A stretch of DNA of 47,856 nucleotides from Clostridia bacterium (GTDB taxonomy: Bacteria; Bacillota; Clostridia; TANB77; CAG-465): NCBI GenBank assembly GCA_900772475.1, contig CAAHEI010000093.1:1-47856 (forward strand), written 5' to 3'. Positions within the stretch are counted from its first letter, which is position 1; each line of letters starts with the position of its first letter. Below, in pieces: positions 1-7,094 of this stretch. The notes beneath the pieces are model-generated. The model had not been told where the DNA came from. It worked only from the letters and a program-made list of their open reading frames with translations, and searched no databases. The translations under genes were made by a program, and so were the position numbers.

Positions 1-29
1 TACTAATATATTTAAATATAGGTGATGTT

Positions 30-176
30 ATGAAACTCTCATTTAAACAGAAAGCTATATTATATATTAGTGTTGCTTTTTTTCTACTTATTGCTCTGTA
101 CTCAAATATTTTTTTAAAAGAAAGAAAAAATTTAGAAGTTTATACTATGACACAAAATGTAAATATATATCCATAA
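30..176 (+). CDS. Small single-pass membrane protein, unknown function
   Basis: A 48-residue reading frame starts at an ATG preceded by a GGTGATG ribosome-binding site. A basic start (MKLSFKQK) leads into one hydrophobic segment at about residues 9-29, then a charged patch (LKERKN) and a short polar tail, so an N-in membrane protein is likely. It lies 69 bp upstream of cwlD on the same strand and could belong to the same transcript. I do not recognise a family. Small size and AT-rich composition mean it could be a chance frame, but the ribosome site and the clean membrane topology favour a real gene. Confidence 0.5.
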   Translation: MKLSFKQKAILYISVAFFLLIALYSNIFLKERKNLEVYTMTQNVNIYP

Positions 177-245
177 TATAAAATCAATAAAATTTAACAT
201 AGTATTTTTATATAATAGATACATATATATGTATAAGGTGGTAAA

Positions 246-440
246 ATGAATAAATCTAATTTATATAAAAGACTAATATTTGTTAGCTTTTTGGTATGTT
301 TATCTATGAGCTTTTTTTGTGTTAGTAATATTATGAATAATAAAGTAATTCCAACTAATGCCCTTCCTATTACAAATAAAGTAGTTGTTTTAGATGCGGG
401 TCATGGTAAACCAGATGAAGGGTTAAATTTACTGCATTAA
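246..440 (+). CDS. cwlD: CwlD N-acetylmuramoyl-L-alanine amidase, N-terminal fragment (gene interrupted)
   Basis: This is the first part of a zinc amidase of the Amidase_3 family. In spore formers CwlD removes peptide side chains from cortex muramic acid, a step towards the muramic lactam needed for germination. Residues 8-29 form a signal anchor. Residues 46-59 carry the family start VVVLDAGHG with the first zinc ligand His53, then PDEG. Native sequence ends at Gly59 (base 422); the last residues before the stop are read from inserted DNA. The other ligands lie in the second part of the gene at 6483-7034. The ATG follows an AAGGTGG ribosome site. This piece alone cannot be an active enzyme. 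Rejoined, the gene would give about 239 residues, normal for CwlD. Confidence 0.88.
   Translation: MNKSNLYKRLIFVSFLVCLSMSFFCVSNIMNNKVIPTNALPITNKVVVLDAGHGKPDEGLNLLH
414..422 (+). repeat. Left junction (attL-like) direct repeat
   Basis: GATGAAGGG at the left end encodes Asp57-Glu58-Gly59 of CwlD in frame. Cellular sequence lies to the left and element sequence (TTAAATTTACTGCAT) to the right. The same nine bases occur at 6482-6490. Confidence 0.75.
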
Positions 441-615
441 ATAAAAGATATTAAGTAACTATTCCTAAAAAAATAATTTGTCGCTTACCGTGAAAAAAAT
501 AATAATAAACTAAAAATATTATAAGAAAATATTAATAAAGTAGAAAATACTTTTCAAAAAGTAGTTTAAAAAATTAAAAAAATGTAATAATTGAAAAAAT
601 TTATTACTTAAAAAT

Positions 616-644
616 TTGACTTTTTATATTATATAAGATATAAT
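616..644 (+). promoter_or_regulatory. Sigma-A-type promoter for the radical SAM operon
   Basis: TTGACT at 616-621, a 17-base spacer, and TATAAT at 639-644 lie 54 bp before the maturase start. The 441-615 stretch before it is very AT-rich and shows no gene; a short GTAATAA/TTATTAC inverted pair just upstream of the -35 could be an operator, but this is weak. Confidence 0.75.
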
Positions 645-697
645 ATAAAAAAATATTTTAATTCTAAATTTAATAATTATAGAAAGGTGTTCTACTT

Positions 698-2047
698 ATG
701 AAATTATCTAATTTTTTCAAAAGTATAAAAATTGAAGAAAATATCTATGCGGTGTTCAATAATCTGCTCATGGACATATTTTTTGTGGATACAGAAGAAT
801 ATGAAAAAATAATATTTTTAAAGAGTGATAACACTGTTGAACTTTGTAGGGCAGGTATTTATGTTAAAGATGATGAGCAAGATGAGAAAGCATTACAACT
901 ATTAAGAAAAGAATACTCTATGCTTAATAGAAAAGTTGAGATTCTTTATTTTATCGTAACTACAGGTTGCAATTTAAGATGTAAATATTGTTTTGAAGAA
1001 AACAGTCAGTTTAATAATCATTGCGAAAAAAACATGTCATTAGAAACAGCACTGGTTGCTGCTCAGAAGTATTTGAGTTATCTAGAGAATGAAGACATAG
1101 AATCTCCACAAGTCATTTTCTACGGCGGAGAGCCATTGGCAAATTGGCAAGTAGTTAAAAATGTGGTAGAATTTATGGCTTCAAAAAACAATAAAATTAA
1201 ATTTAACATCGTTACAAATGGAACTTTGATTAATCAGGATATAGCAACTTTTATTGCAAAATATGATATTGAAGTTGGTATATCTCTTGACGGACCTAAA
1301 GAAATAAATGATGTTAATAGAGTGTTCAGAACATCCGAAAAAAGTGTTTACGATAGTGTTATGGAAAAGATTAAAATACTTAAGGATAAGAAGGTAAGAT
1401 ATGGTTTATCAATAACAATTTCTGAAAATTTACTTAAAAGAAAAGAAGATGTTATTGGATGGATTAGAAGTTCTAAGCTGTCTAGTGTCTTTTATAATTT
1501 GTATCATTATGGAGAAAAGACAAATAAATGGAAAGAATTATATAATGATATGAGTGACTATCTTATCGAATCATATGATAATGTTGCTTATTTTGGAATT
1601 GCTGATGGAAGAATAAATAGAAAGGTTGATAGTCTTCTTGAGCAGAAATTTAAATTTTCAGATTGTGCTGCGGTAGGTGCAAATCAATTGACTGTAAAAC
1701 CAAATGGGGATGTAATTATATGTCATGGATATGTTAAAACTAATAAATATATTCTTGGCAATATAATAGATCAAAATATTTCAGAACTTATTAATCATCC
1801 TCAATCAAATATGTGGGTTAATAATGCACCAATTTATAAGGATAAATGTATAAATTGTGAAGCAATCTACATATGCGGCGGTGGCTGTTCTATGCAATCA
1901 GAGACACTATTTGGCGGAATAGAAAATGTTGATGAAGCATTTTGTATTCATTCTAAAAAAAGTTTGATTTGGTTGCTTAAAAAGCTGTATAAAGCTTCTA
2001 TAGAGCAAATAAGCGAGAAAGGAGATAATGACAATGTTGAAGGCTAA
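698..2047 (+). CDS. Radical SAM/SPASM peptide maturase (thioether RiPP, CcpM-like)
   Basis: A 449-residue radical SAM enzyme. The S-adenosylmethionine iron-sulfur motif is Cys91-x3-Cys95-x2-Cys98, in the context TTGCNLRCKYCFEE. It is followed by YGGEPL and TNGTLI, typical of the SPASM/twitch peptide-modifying subfamily. The C-terminal third holds a Cys-rich SPASM region (CAAVGAN, VIICHGY, KCINCEAIYICGGGC) that should bind auxiliary clusters. The roughly 90-residue N-terminal extension and total length fit maturases of Cys-rich peptides in Clostridia, where they form thioether bonds (ranthipeptides; family CcpM). The ATG has an AAAGGTG ribosome site. Its 3' end overlaps the start of a small gene for a five-cysteine peptide, the obvious substrate. 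The exact subfamily is from memory and moderately sure. Confidence 0.85.
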   Translation: MKLSNFFKSIKIEENIYAVFNNLLMDIFFVDTEEYEKIIFLKSDNTVELCRAGIYVKDDEQDEKALQLLRKEYSMLNRKVEILYFIVTTGCNLRCKYCFEENSQFNNHCEKNMSLETALVAAQKYLSYLENEDIESPQVIFYGGEPLANWQVVKNVVEFMASKNNKIKFNIVTNGTLINQDIATFIAKYDIEVGISLDGPKEINDVNRVFRTSEKSVYDSVMEKIKILKDKKVRYGLSITISENLLKRKEDVIGWIRSSKLSSVFYNLYHYGEKTNKWKELYNDMSDYLIESYDNVAYFGIADGRINRKVDSLLEQKFKFSDCAAVGANQLTVKPNGDVIICHGYVKTNKYILGNIIDQNISELINHPQSNMWVNNAPIYKDKCINCEAIYICGGGCSMQSETLFGGIENVDEAFCIHSKKSLIWLLKKLYKASIEQISEKGDNDNVEG

Positions 2048-2201
2048 TGTAAAATCCCTTAAGGACAGACTTCCCAAGGAAACAAAAGCGTTTGGCTCTA
2101 CTTGTGCTTGCGGTATTTGCAGTGGCGGAAGTGGAAACTGTAAAGGCTGTCAGGATAAAAACGTAGATATGACAAGTGTCAAAGACGTTTACTCTAAGTA
2201 A
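2028..2201 (+). CDS. Cys-rich RiPP precursor peptide
   Basis: A 57-residue peptide starts at an ATG inside the last codons of the maturase gene, in another frame, with a strong AAAGGAGA ribosome site. Overlap by 20 bases suggests translational coupling. Residues 1-25 form a charged, Lys-rich leader-like part. The middle is a compact Cys/Gly/Ser region with Cys26, Cys28, Cys31, Cys38 and Cys41 (pattern CxC-x2-C-x6-C-x2-C). An acidic and polar tail of about 15 residues follows. Such a peptide beside a SPASM radical SAM enzyme is the classic layout of thioether RiPPs. It has no recognisable double-Gly site, and no dedicated transporter is nearby. The precursor lies downstream of its maturase, less usual than upstream. 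Function (bacteriocin, signal or other) is unknown. Confidence 0.8.
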   Translation: MTMLKANVKSLKDRLPKETKAFGSTCACGICSGGSGNCKGCQDKNVDMTSVKDVYSK

Positions 2202-2216
2202 GCTGAACAAAAAGGA

Positions 2217-2247
2217 AAGTAGGAAATGTTTTGTTTCCTACTTTTTC
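2217..2247. terminator. Bidirectional terminator between the peptide gene and the transglutaminase-like gene
   Basis: A perfect 10-bp stem (AAGTAGGAAA at 2217-2226, TTTCCTACTT at 2234-2243) with a 7-base loop is followed by T-rich sequence on the plus strand. The minus-strand side also ends in TTTCCTTTTT. It overlaps the stop codon of the minus-strand gene. Confidence 0.85.
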
Positions 2248-2795
2248 TTTTTACAATGATTTTGAAATTCTTGAGCGGTTATTCCATACTTTGGTTTTGA
2301 GTATTTGTTTAGAATATAACCACTAGATAAATCACTTAAATCATATATTTCTTTAATCCATAATTTAAAAGAATTTGAGATAGTCTCTATTGCTTCTTCT
2401 TTTGAGTTATATTCAAATACACCTGTTTCATTTGAAGAAGAATTGTCTTCAATGTTATACCATTTGCTATTTTGACAAAAAATAATAAAAGTATGAGTAT
2501 TGTGTATTTTTAACTTATCGTTTCTATATTCAATATAATAAGTTTCATTATATAAATTTTTGGCATCTAAATAATATCTTAAAAGTTCAACAACATCCCA
2601 ACACCAAGCACATTTATTTCTAATTACTTGTTTAGGAGATTGTAATATATATAAGCTATCTATATCAACATTTTCAAAATCAGCTGGATAGTATTTTTTT
2701 TCTGATTTATCTACAAATCCATAATATATATTTTTTTTAATATATGTGTAGAATTTTTGTGGAGAAAGTTTTATCAATTCTTGCAATTTAATCAC
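2238..2795 (-). CDS. Transglutaminase-like protein of unknown role
   Basis: A 185-residue cytoplasmic-looking protein without signal peptide. It carries a transglutaminase-like triad in the expected order: a Cys in KCAWCWDVVELLRYYL (residues about 62-77), a His in HNTHTFIIF (about 97-105), and an acidic residue in WYNIEDN. The Cys at the start of a helix followed by a His on a strand is the mark of the transglutaminase/papain-like fold. It is convergent with the radical SAM/peptide genes and shares their terminator. Lying in the same element as a RiPP locus it could be a leader peptidase, an immunity factor or simply unrelated cargo; nothing in the sequence decides. Its N-terminus (LSPQKFYTYIKKN) is not a recognised domain. 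Confidence 0.6.
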   Translation of the reverse strand: MIKLQELIKLSPQKFYTYIKKNIYYGFVDKSEKKYYPADFENVDIDSLYILQSPKQVIRNKCAWCWDVVELLRYYLDAKNLYNETYYIEYRNDKLKIHNTHTFIIFCQNSKWYNIEDNSSSNETGVFEYNSKEEAIETISNSFKLWIKEIYDLSDLSSGYILNKYSKPKYGITAQEFQNHCKKKK

Positions 2796-3071
2796 CTAAT
2801 ATATAATAGCATAATAATAATAAATATTCAAATATGTAGTGTTAAATTTTAAATTCAAAAATAGCACTTACTCAGATTTATGTTCTTTTGAAGACAATTA
2901 AATGTAAAATTATGTTGGTAAAGACTTGTAATGGAAGCAATAATGTTATTTTTATTTATAGAGAGGGTAACTTGTACGAAGATAAAATAAAAAGAACAAG
3001 CCTGACAAGGACAAACTTGATGAGTAATATTTTTTATTTTTAAGGAATAGAGTTTATCAAGGAGGGAGAAT
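2796..3071. other. Intergenic stretch inside the element, no gene recognised
   Basis: About 275 bases between the minus-strand transglutaminase-like gene and the TnpW-like gene. It should hold promoters for both directions. I see no convincing complete frame here. A short plus-strand run before base 3050 (reading LYEDK) looks like a possible decayed coding remnant, but it has no start and is not supported further. Confidence 0.4.
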
Positions 3072-3221
3072 ATGCAGGAAAATGAAAACACAGAAAAATT
3101 TATTGTTGGAAATAAAGAATATACAGTAATATCTAAAAGCTCTAATAAAGCTGATGAAGATGTTATATATGATATATTAAGTAGATATGCTCTCCAGAGA
3201 TTAAAATGTAATGTATTTTAA
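3072..3221 (+). CDS. TnpW-like small transposon protein
   Basis: A 49-residue protein starts at an ATG with a very strong AAGGAGGG ribosome site. The body reads EKFIVGNKEYTV, then DEDVIYDILSRYAL, matching what I remember of the TnpW family encoded next to the TnpX-type large serine recombinases of clostridial Tn4451-like elements (an F-x-IGNxxY start, then a helix with xxKI/DxxxxL). Its biochemical role is not known. It sits 109 bp before the first recombinase, with the attenuator-like hairpin between. The size and place argue for a real gene; the family call is tentative. Confidence 0.6.
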   Translation: MQENENTEKFIVGNKEYTVISKSSNKADEDVIYDILSRYALQRLKCNVF

Positions 3222-3223
3222 AT

Positions 3224-3326
3224 GGTAGTAACTAAATTGAGGGTGGTAGCCTTTACAATAATATTAGTATAAAATGTTATTGCAAAAGAGTTAGTTGCTA
3301 TCTTTTTTATGACAAGGAGGATAGCA
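3224..3326 (+). promoter_or_regulatory. Attenuator-like leader with two mutually exclusive hairpins before the recombinases
   Basis: GGTAGTAACTAA (3224-3235) can pair with TTAGTTGCTATC (3291-3302), allowing G-U pairs. The T-run TCTTTTTTAT follows, which makes a terminator. The right arm's last seven bases (TGCTATC, 3296-3302) are also exactly complementary to GATAGCA (3320-3326), overlapping the end of the recombinase ribosome site AAGGAGG (3314-3320). The two pairings cannot coexist. This suggests control of recombinase expression by transcript folding. Confidence 0.5.
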
Positions 3327-3330
3327 GACT

Positions 3331-4896
3331 ATGGAATACAAAAAGTTTAAAGTGGCAGGATATTTAAGATTATCACAAGAGGACGGTGATAAAGAAGTAA
3401 GTGATAGTATAGTTAGCCAAAGGACAATCATAGAAAACAAAATTAAAGAACTAGGAGAGAACTTTGAGTTAGCTGATTTTTATATTGATGATGGATATAC
3501 AGGACTAAATACAGATAGACCTGCATTTCAAAAAATGTTATCAGATATAGAAAAGGGTATAATAAATGCAGTAATAACAAAAGACTTATCCAGATTAAGC
3601 CGTAACAGTTTTGAGGCAAATTATTATATTGAAATCTATTTTTTAGAAAGAAATATAAGGTACATATCAGTTTTAGATAATGTAGATACATATATTAAAA
3701 ATTCTAATAATGATATGATTCAATTTAAAACTCTTATAAATGATTGGTATAGTAAAGATATTTCAAGAAAAGTTAGAACAGCAGTATGGGCTAGAAAAGA
3801 AAAAGGTCTATACTTGGGAGCATTAGCCCCTTATGGTTATGATAAAGCAAAAAATAATAAAAACAAATTAGTAATAAATGAAAGTCAAGCAGAAGTAATT
3901 AAACTTATATTTGATATGTTTGATAATGGTGCTACAACAAGAGAAATAGCAGAACATTTAAAGAAACAAAAAATTAAATGTCCTAGTTATTATGATTTTG
4001 GTGGAGCAAAAAATGGTGAGTATAATTGGAAAAGTGAAACTGTTAGAAGACTATTAAAGAACAAAGTATATTTAGGACATACTGAATATGGGAAACGACT
4101 AAATTTAAGTTATAAATCCAAAAAAGTTAAAACAGTTCCAAGAGAAGATTGGAAGATTGTAGAAAATACTCACGAGCCTATAATTTCTAAAGAACAATTT
4201 GAAAGGGTACAAAGCAAATTAGAAATACGAAAAAAAGTTAGAACTCCTTTATATGTTTGGAATTTAAACGGAATTGTATATTGTAAAGAGTGTGGTACTA
4301 AAATGCAGGTTAAAGTTAGACGAGATAAAAATCACGAAGTAAAATATACAGATTTAATATGTGGCTCTACATATAGAAATGGTAAAAAAATTAATTGTGA
4401 AAGAAAATATAAGGCTTTTGATGAAAAATCATTTAATGAAATAATTTATGATACCATAAATAAAAAATTAAATAATATTATAAATAGTGATAAGTTAGAA
4501 GAAATGATTGAAAAAAATTATAACAGTAATTCTAGTAAATTATTTGATGATAATATTAAGTTGTTGAAAAAGCAATTAAAAAAAGTAGAAAATATTATTT
4601 CATCTTTATATATGGATTTAAAAGAAGAAATAATTGATTTAGATGATTATAAAAGACTTTATCAAAGTGAACAAGAAAGAAAAGTATCTATACAATCTAA
4701 TATAGAAAGTTTGCAAAGAGAAAAAGATAATAAACCTAAAATTTCTAAAGAGCAACTTATAAAAGTTACAAAAGACTTATTAGATAGTCAAAAATGGACG
4801 GCAGAAATGCTATCAGAAATAATTTATAATATTCAGATAGATAAAGAAAACAAAATTTACATCAATTATAAGTATGACATATTTACTGAGGTGTAG
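3331..4896 (+). CDS. Large serine recombinase (TnpX/integrase type), first of a pair
   Basis: A 521-residue site-specific recombinase. The N-terminal resolvase domain (about residues 5-150) has YLRLSQED with the likely nucleophile Ser15, SQR, the DDGYTGLNTDRPAF block and TKDLSRLSRN. It is followed by the DNA-binding 'recombinase' domain (about 165-290, including APYGYDK and the NTHEPIIS block). Next come a zinc ribbon with YCKECG and a second cysteine pair, and a long Lys/Glu-rich coiled coil at 390-470. The ATG has an AAGGAGG site 10 bases upstream, inside the switchable leader. It most likely cuts attachment sites for integration and excision of this element. Only three bases separate it from the second recombinase, so the two are co-transcribed. 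Confidence 0.93.
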   Translation: MEYKKFKVAGYLRLSQEDGDKEVSDSIVSQRTIIENKIKELGENFELADFYIDDGYTGLNTDRPAFQKMLSDIEKGIINAVITKDLSRLSRNSFEANYYIEIYFLERNIRYISVLDNVDTYIKNSNNDMIQFKTLINDWYSKDISRKVRTAVWARKEKGLYLGALAPYGYDKAKNNKNKLVINESQAEVIKLIFDMFDNGATTREIAEHLKKQKIKCPSYYDFGGAKNGEYNWKSETVRRLLKNKVYLGHTEYGKRLNLSYKSKKVKTVPREDWKIVENTHEPIISKEQFERVQSKLEIRKKVRTPLYVWNLNGIVYCKECGTKMQVKVRRDKNHEVKYTDLICGSTYRNGKKINCERKYKAFDEKSFNEIIYDTINKKLNNIINSDKLEEMIEKNYNSNSSKLFDDNIKLLKKQLKKVENIISSLYMDLKEEIIDLDDYKRLYQSEQERKVSIQSNIESLQREKDNKPKISKEQLIKVTKDLLDSQKWTAEMLSEIIYNIQIDKENKIYINYKYDIFTEV

Positions 4897-4899
4897 ATT

Positions 4900-6417
4900 A
4901 TGAATAACTATAAAGCCTGTGTATATATGAGGTTATCTAAAGAAGATATAAATGAAAACAATAGTATTACTGCTCAAAAAGAAATTGCATACAATTACGC
5001 AAAGAAAAACGGAATTACAATTATAAAAGAATATGAAGATAACGGCTATTCTGGTATGCTAGATTCAAGACCTGCTTTTAATGAAATGATTTACGATATA
5101 TTAAATCGTAAAATAAATATGGTAATTGTAAAAGATATATCAAGACTTACGAGGGATAAAAATAAAACAGGATATTATACGGAAGTTTTTTTCCCAGATA
5201 ATGATATAAGATTTGTTTCAGTTACTGAAATGATCGATAGTGGAGAAAGATATGAGATTGATGATACTATAATGATGAGAGGTATTATGAATCAATGTTA
5301 TGTAGAAGATATATCAAAAAAGATTATTGCTGTTTTAGATAACTATAAAAGTCAAGGGAGATATGTAGAACACTATGTACCTTATGGCTATAAAAAAGAT
5401 GAAGAAGATAAATACAAAGTAATAATAGATGATGTTGTTGCAGATAATGTAAAACTTATTTTTGATATGTATATTCAAGGATTTTCTCAATCACAAATAG
5501 CTAATAAATTAAATGAAATGGGAGAATTAACACCTAAAGAATATAAAGGGCTAAAATCGGTTGCAGGTAAATGGACACAAGATATAATTTCAAGAATATT
5601 ATCAAACTCATTTTATACAGGAAAAATGATAATAAATAAAAGTAAGTCTAATATCAAAACTAAAAAAAGAAAGAAGACTCCAAAAGGAGATTGGATTTTT
5701 GTTGAGAATACTCACGAGCCTATAATCTGTCAAGAACAATTTGAAAAAGTAGAAGAAATAAGAAATAAAAAGTTTTCAAAGCCAAAAGTTAAATATGAAT
5801 ATTTATTAAGAGATTTAGTGTATTGTGGACATTGCAATGCAAAAATGCAATATAAATATAGGGCAAGAACTAAAATACATAATAGAAAATTAGAAAAGCC
5901 TCAATTAACTTGGTATTATAAATGTAGAATGATTTACAAATTTCCAGACATATGTGATAGAGGGCATACTATACAAGAAAAAACATTAAATAAAATAGTA
6001 ATAGAAACATTAAAAAAGAAGTTGAAATATATAAAGATTGATAAAGCTACCAATACTATTACAAGAGGATACAAAAATTTAAATGTATCATATAAATTGC
6101 TACAAAAATATGAAAATTTAAAGATGAAAATTGATAATAATATGAAGATATTATATAATGATAGAGTAGAAAAGAAAATATCTACAGAAAAATTTAAAAT
6201 TCATTATTCCAATTTAAAAGAAAAATCAAAAGAGTATGAAAGTAAAATAGAAGAATTAAAAAAAGGGTGTGAAAAAAATATATCACTAAATAGATTAAGT
6301 CAAATTATAGATGACTTTAAATCTGGAAAAGAATTTACAAATGATATTATGAAAGAACTAATAGAGAAAATAAAAGTATATGAGGATAAGAAAATAGAAA
6401 TAATTTTTAAGTTTTAA
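4900..6417 (+). CDS. Large serine recombinase, second of a pair
   Basis: A 505-residue protein with the same layout as its neighbour. The catalytic domain starts YMRLSKED with Ser14. It is followed by DNGYSGMLDSRPAF, VKDISRLTRDKN, a recombinase domain (VPYGYKK, NTHEPIICQEQFE), a zinc ribbon with YCGHCNAKM, and a C-terminal coiled coil. The two recombinases are clearly related but diverged. They still share a 20-base identical DNA stretch (4165-4184 and 5707-5726) over the NTHEPII codons, pointing to an old duplication or a strongly conserved site. Pairs of large serine recombinases can act together, as CcrA and CcrB do; whether both are needed here is unknown. It ends 65 bp before the right junction. 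Confidence 0.92.
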   Translation: MNNYKACVYMRLSKEDINENNSITAQKEIAYNYAKKNGITIIKEYEDNGYSGMLDSRPAFNEMIYDILNRKINMVIVKDISRLTRDKNKTGYYTEVFFPDNDIRFVSVTEMIDSGERYEIDDTIMMRGIMNQCYVEDISKKIIAVLDNYKSQGRYVEHYVPYGYKKDEEDKYKVIIDDVVADNVKLIFDMYIQGFSQSQIANKLNEMGELTPKEYKGLKSVAGKWTQDIISRILSNSFYTGKMIINKSKSNIKTKKRKKTPKGDWIFVENTHEPIICQEQFEKVEEIRNKKFSKPKVKYEYLLRDLVYCGHCNAKMQYKYRARTKIHNRKLEKPQLTWYYKCRMIYKFPDICDRGHTIQEKTLNKIVIETLKKKLKYIKIDKATNTITRGYKNLNVSYKLLQKYENLKMKIDNNMKILYNDRVEKKISTEKFKIHYSNLKEKSKEYESKIEELKKGCEKNISLNRLSQIIDDFKSGKEFTNDIMKELIEKIKVYEDKKIEIIFKF

Positions 6418-6481
6418 ATTTAGTCTGAAAGATTAAATTTTTATTTATAAATTGTCTTTGTGCAACTGTTTTTAACTAGGC

Positions 6482-6490
6482 GATGAAGGG
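6482..6490 (+). repeat. Right junction (attR-like) direct repeat
   Basis: GATGAAGGG, identical to 414-422, is followed here by a fourth G and then the rest of cwlD. Element sequence (TTTTTAACTAGGC) lies to its left. The recombination core should lie within these nine bases. Confidence 0.75.
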
Positions 6491-7034
6491 GCTGTACGGC
6501 TTTAACGGAACAACAGAAGAAAAAATTAATTTGGATATTACACTAAAAATACAGAAATTAATAGAGCAAAGTGGAGGAAAAGTTGTACTTACTAGAAGTG
6601 ATGAGAATGGAATTTATTCAAATGATTTAAAGGGAATAAGAAATTTAAAAATAAGTGATACTAAAAATAGAGTTGAAATAGGCAACAACAGTAATGCAGA
6701 TATTTTTGTATCAATTCATTTAAACAAATTTCCACCATCACAATCATATAGTGGATGGCAGACCTTTTATCAAAAAAAAAGTGACGATAGCAAGATCCTT
6801 GCAAATGCCATTCAAGTAAATTTAAACAAAAATATAGAGAAAGAAAATAATAGACACATTATGCCAATTTCAAATATATATATTATGGATCATGTAGAGG
6901 TTCCATCAGTTATTGTTGAATGTGGTTTTTTATCTAATCCTGAGGAGTGCGAAAATTTAAAAACAGAATCATATCAAAATAAAGTTGCATGGGGAATATA
7001 CTTAGGCTTACAAGAGTATTTCTCAAATAAATAA
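6483..7034 (+). CDS. cwlD: CwlD N-acetylmuramoyl-L-alanine amidase, C-terminal part (gene interrupted)
   Basis: This is the remainder of the Amidase_3 domain. It carries NGTTEEKINLDI (second zinc ligand Glu), LTRSDENGIY, the ADIFVSIHLNKF block (zinc His), WQTFYQKK, and VIVECGFLSNPEEC with the catalytic Glu. About 180 native residues fit the missing part of the fragment at 246-440. The apparent ATG at 6483 lies in the junction repeat and has no ribosome site, so it is probably not a real start; the true product needs excision of the element. Joining at the aligned 9-bp repeat leaves a +1 shift, which disappears if C6497 is an extra base (then DEGAVGFNGTTE). A one-G offset would instead give DEGLYGFNGTTE. 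Confidence 0.88.
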   Translation: MKGLYGFNGTTEEKINLDITLKIQKLIEQSGGKVVLTRSDENGIYSNDLKGIRNLKISDTKNRVEIGNNSNADIFVSIHLNKFPPSQSYSGWQTFYQKKSDDSKILANAIQVNLNKNIEKENNRHIMPISNIYIMDHVEVPSVIVECGFLSNPEECENLKTESYQNKVAWGIYLGLQEYFSNK

Positions 7035-7047
7035 TTGACTTTTTTTT

Positions 7048-7085
7048 ATACATATGTTATTTTAAATATAACATATGTATTTTTT
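7048..7085 (+). terminator. cwlD: Terminator after cwlD
   Basis: A perfect 13-bp inverted repeat (7048-7060 and 7068-7080, ATACATATGTTAT and its complement) with a 7-base loop is followed by TTTTT. It lies immediately before the tadA ribosome site, so some read-through or a promoter within the loop region must serve tadA. Confidence 0.8.
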
Positions 7086-7094
7086 GGAGGAAAA

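Larger units (their letters stand above)
414..6490 (+). mobile_element. Serine-recombinase element inserted in cwlD, carrying a RiPP locus
   Basis: The two halves of cwlD lie about 6 kb apart. The 9-bp sequence GATGAAGGG occurs at both junctions (414-422 and 6482-6490). Between them are a radical SAM maturase with its Cys-rich peptide, a transglutaminase-like gene, a TnpW-like gene and two large serine recombinases next to the right end. The recombinases are presumably what moved the element. No relaxase, replication or phage structural gene is seen, so this is a small integrate-and-excise unit. The radical SAM part is visibly less AT-rich than the recombinases, which suggests a composite origin. 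By analogy with sigK-type intervening elements it may be excised in the mother cell to restore cwlD; that part is inference. Confidence 0.85.

Noticed and set aside
1998..2210. Minus-strand frame opposite the RiPP precursor
   Set aside because: No ribosome site and no recognisable features; the plus-strand precursor with its strong ribosome site explains this DNA.
2855..3091. Minus-strand 78-codon frame with several Cys
   Set aside because: It runs over the TnpW-like gene's ribosome site and lacks a start signal; composition is that of antisense AT-rich DNA.
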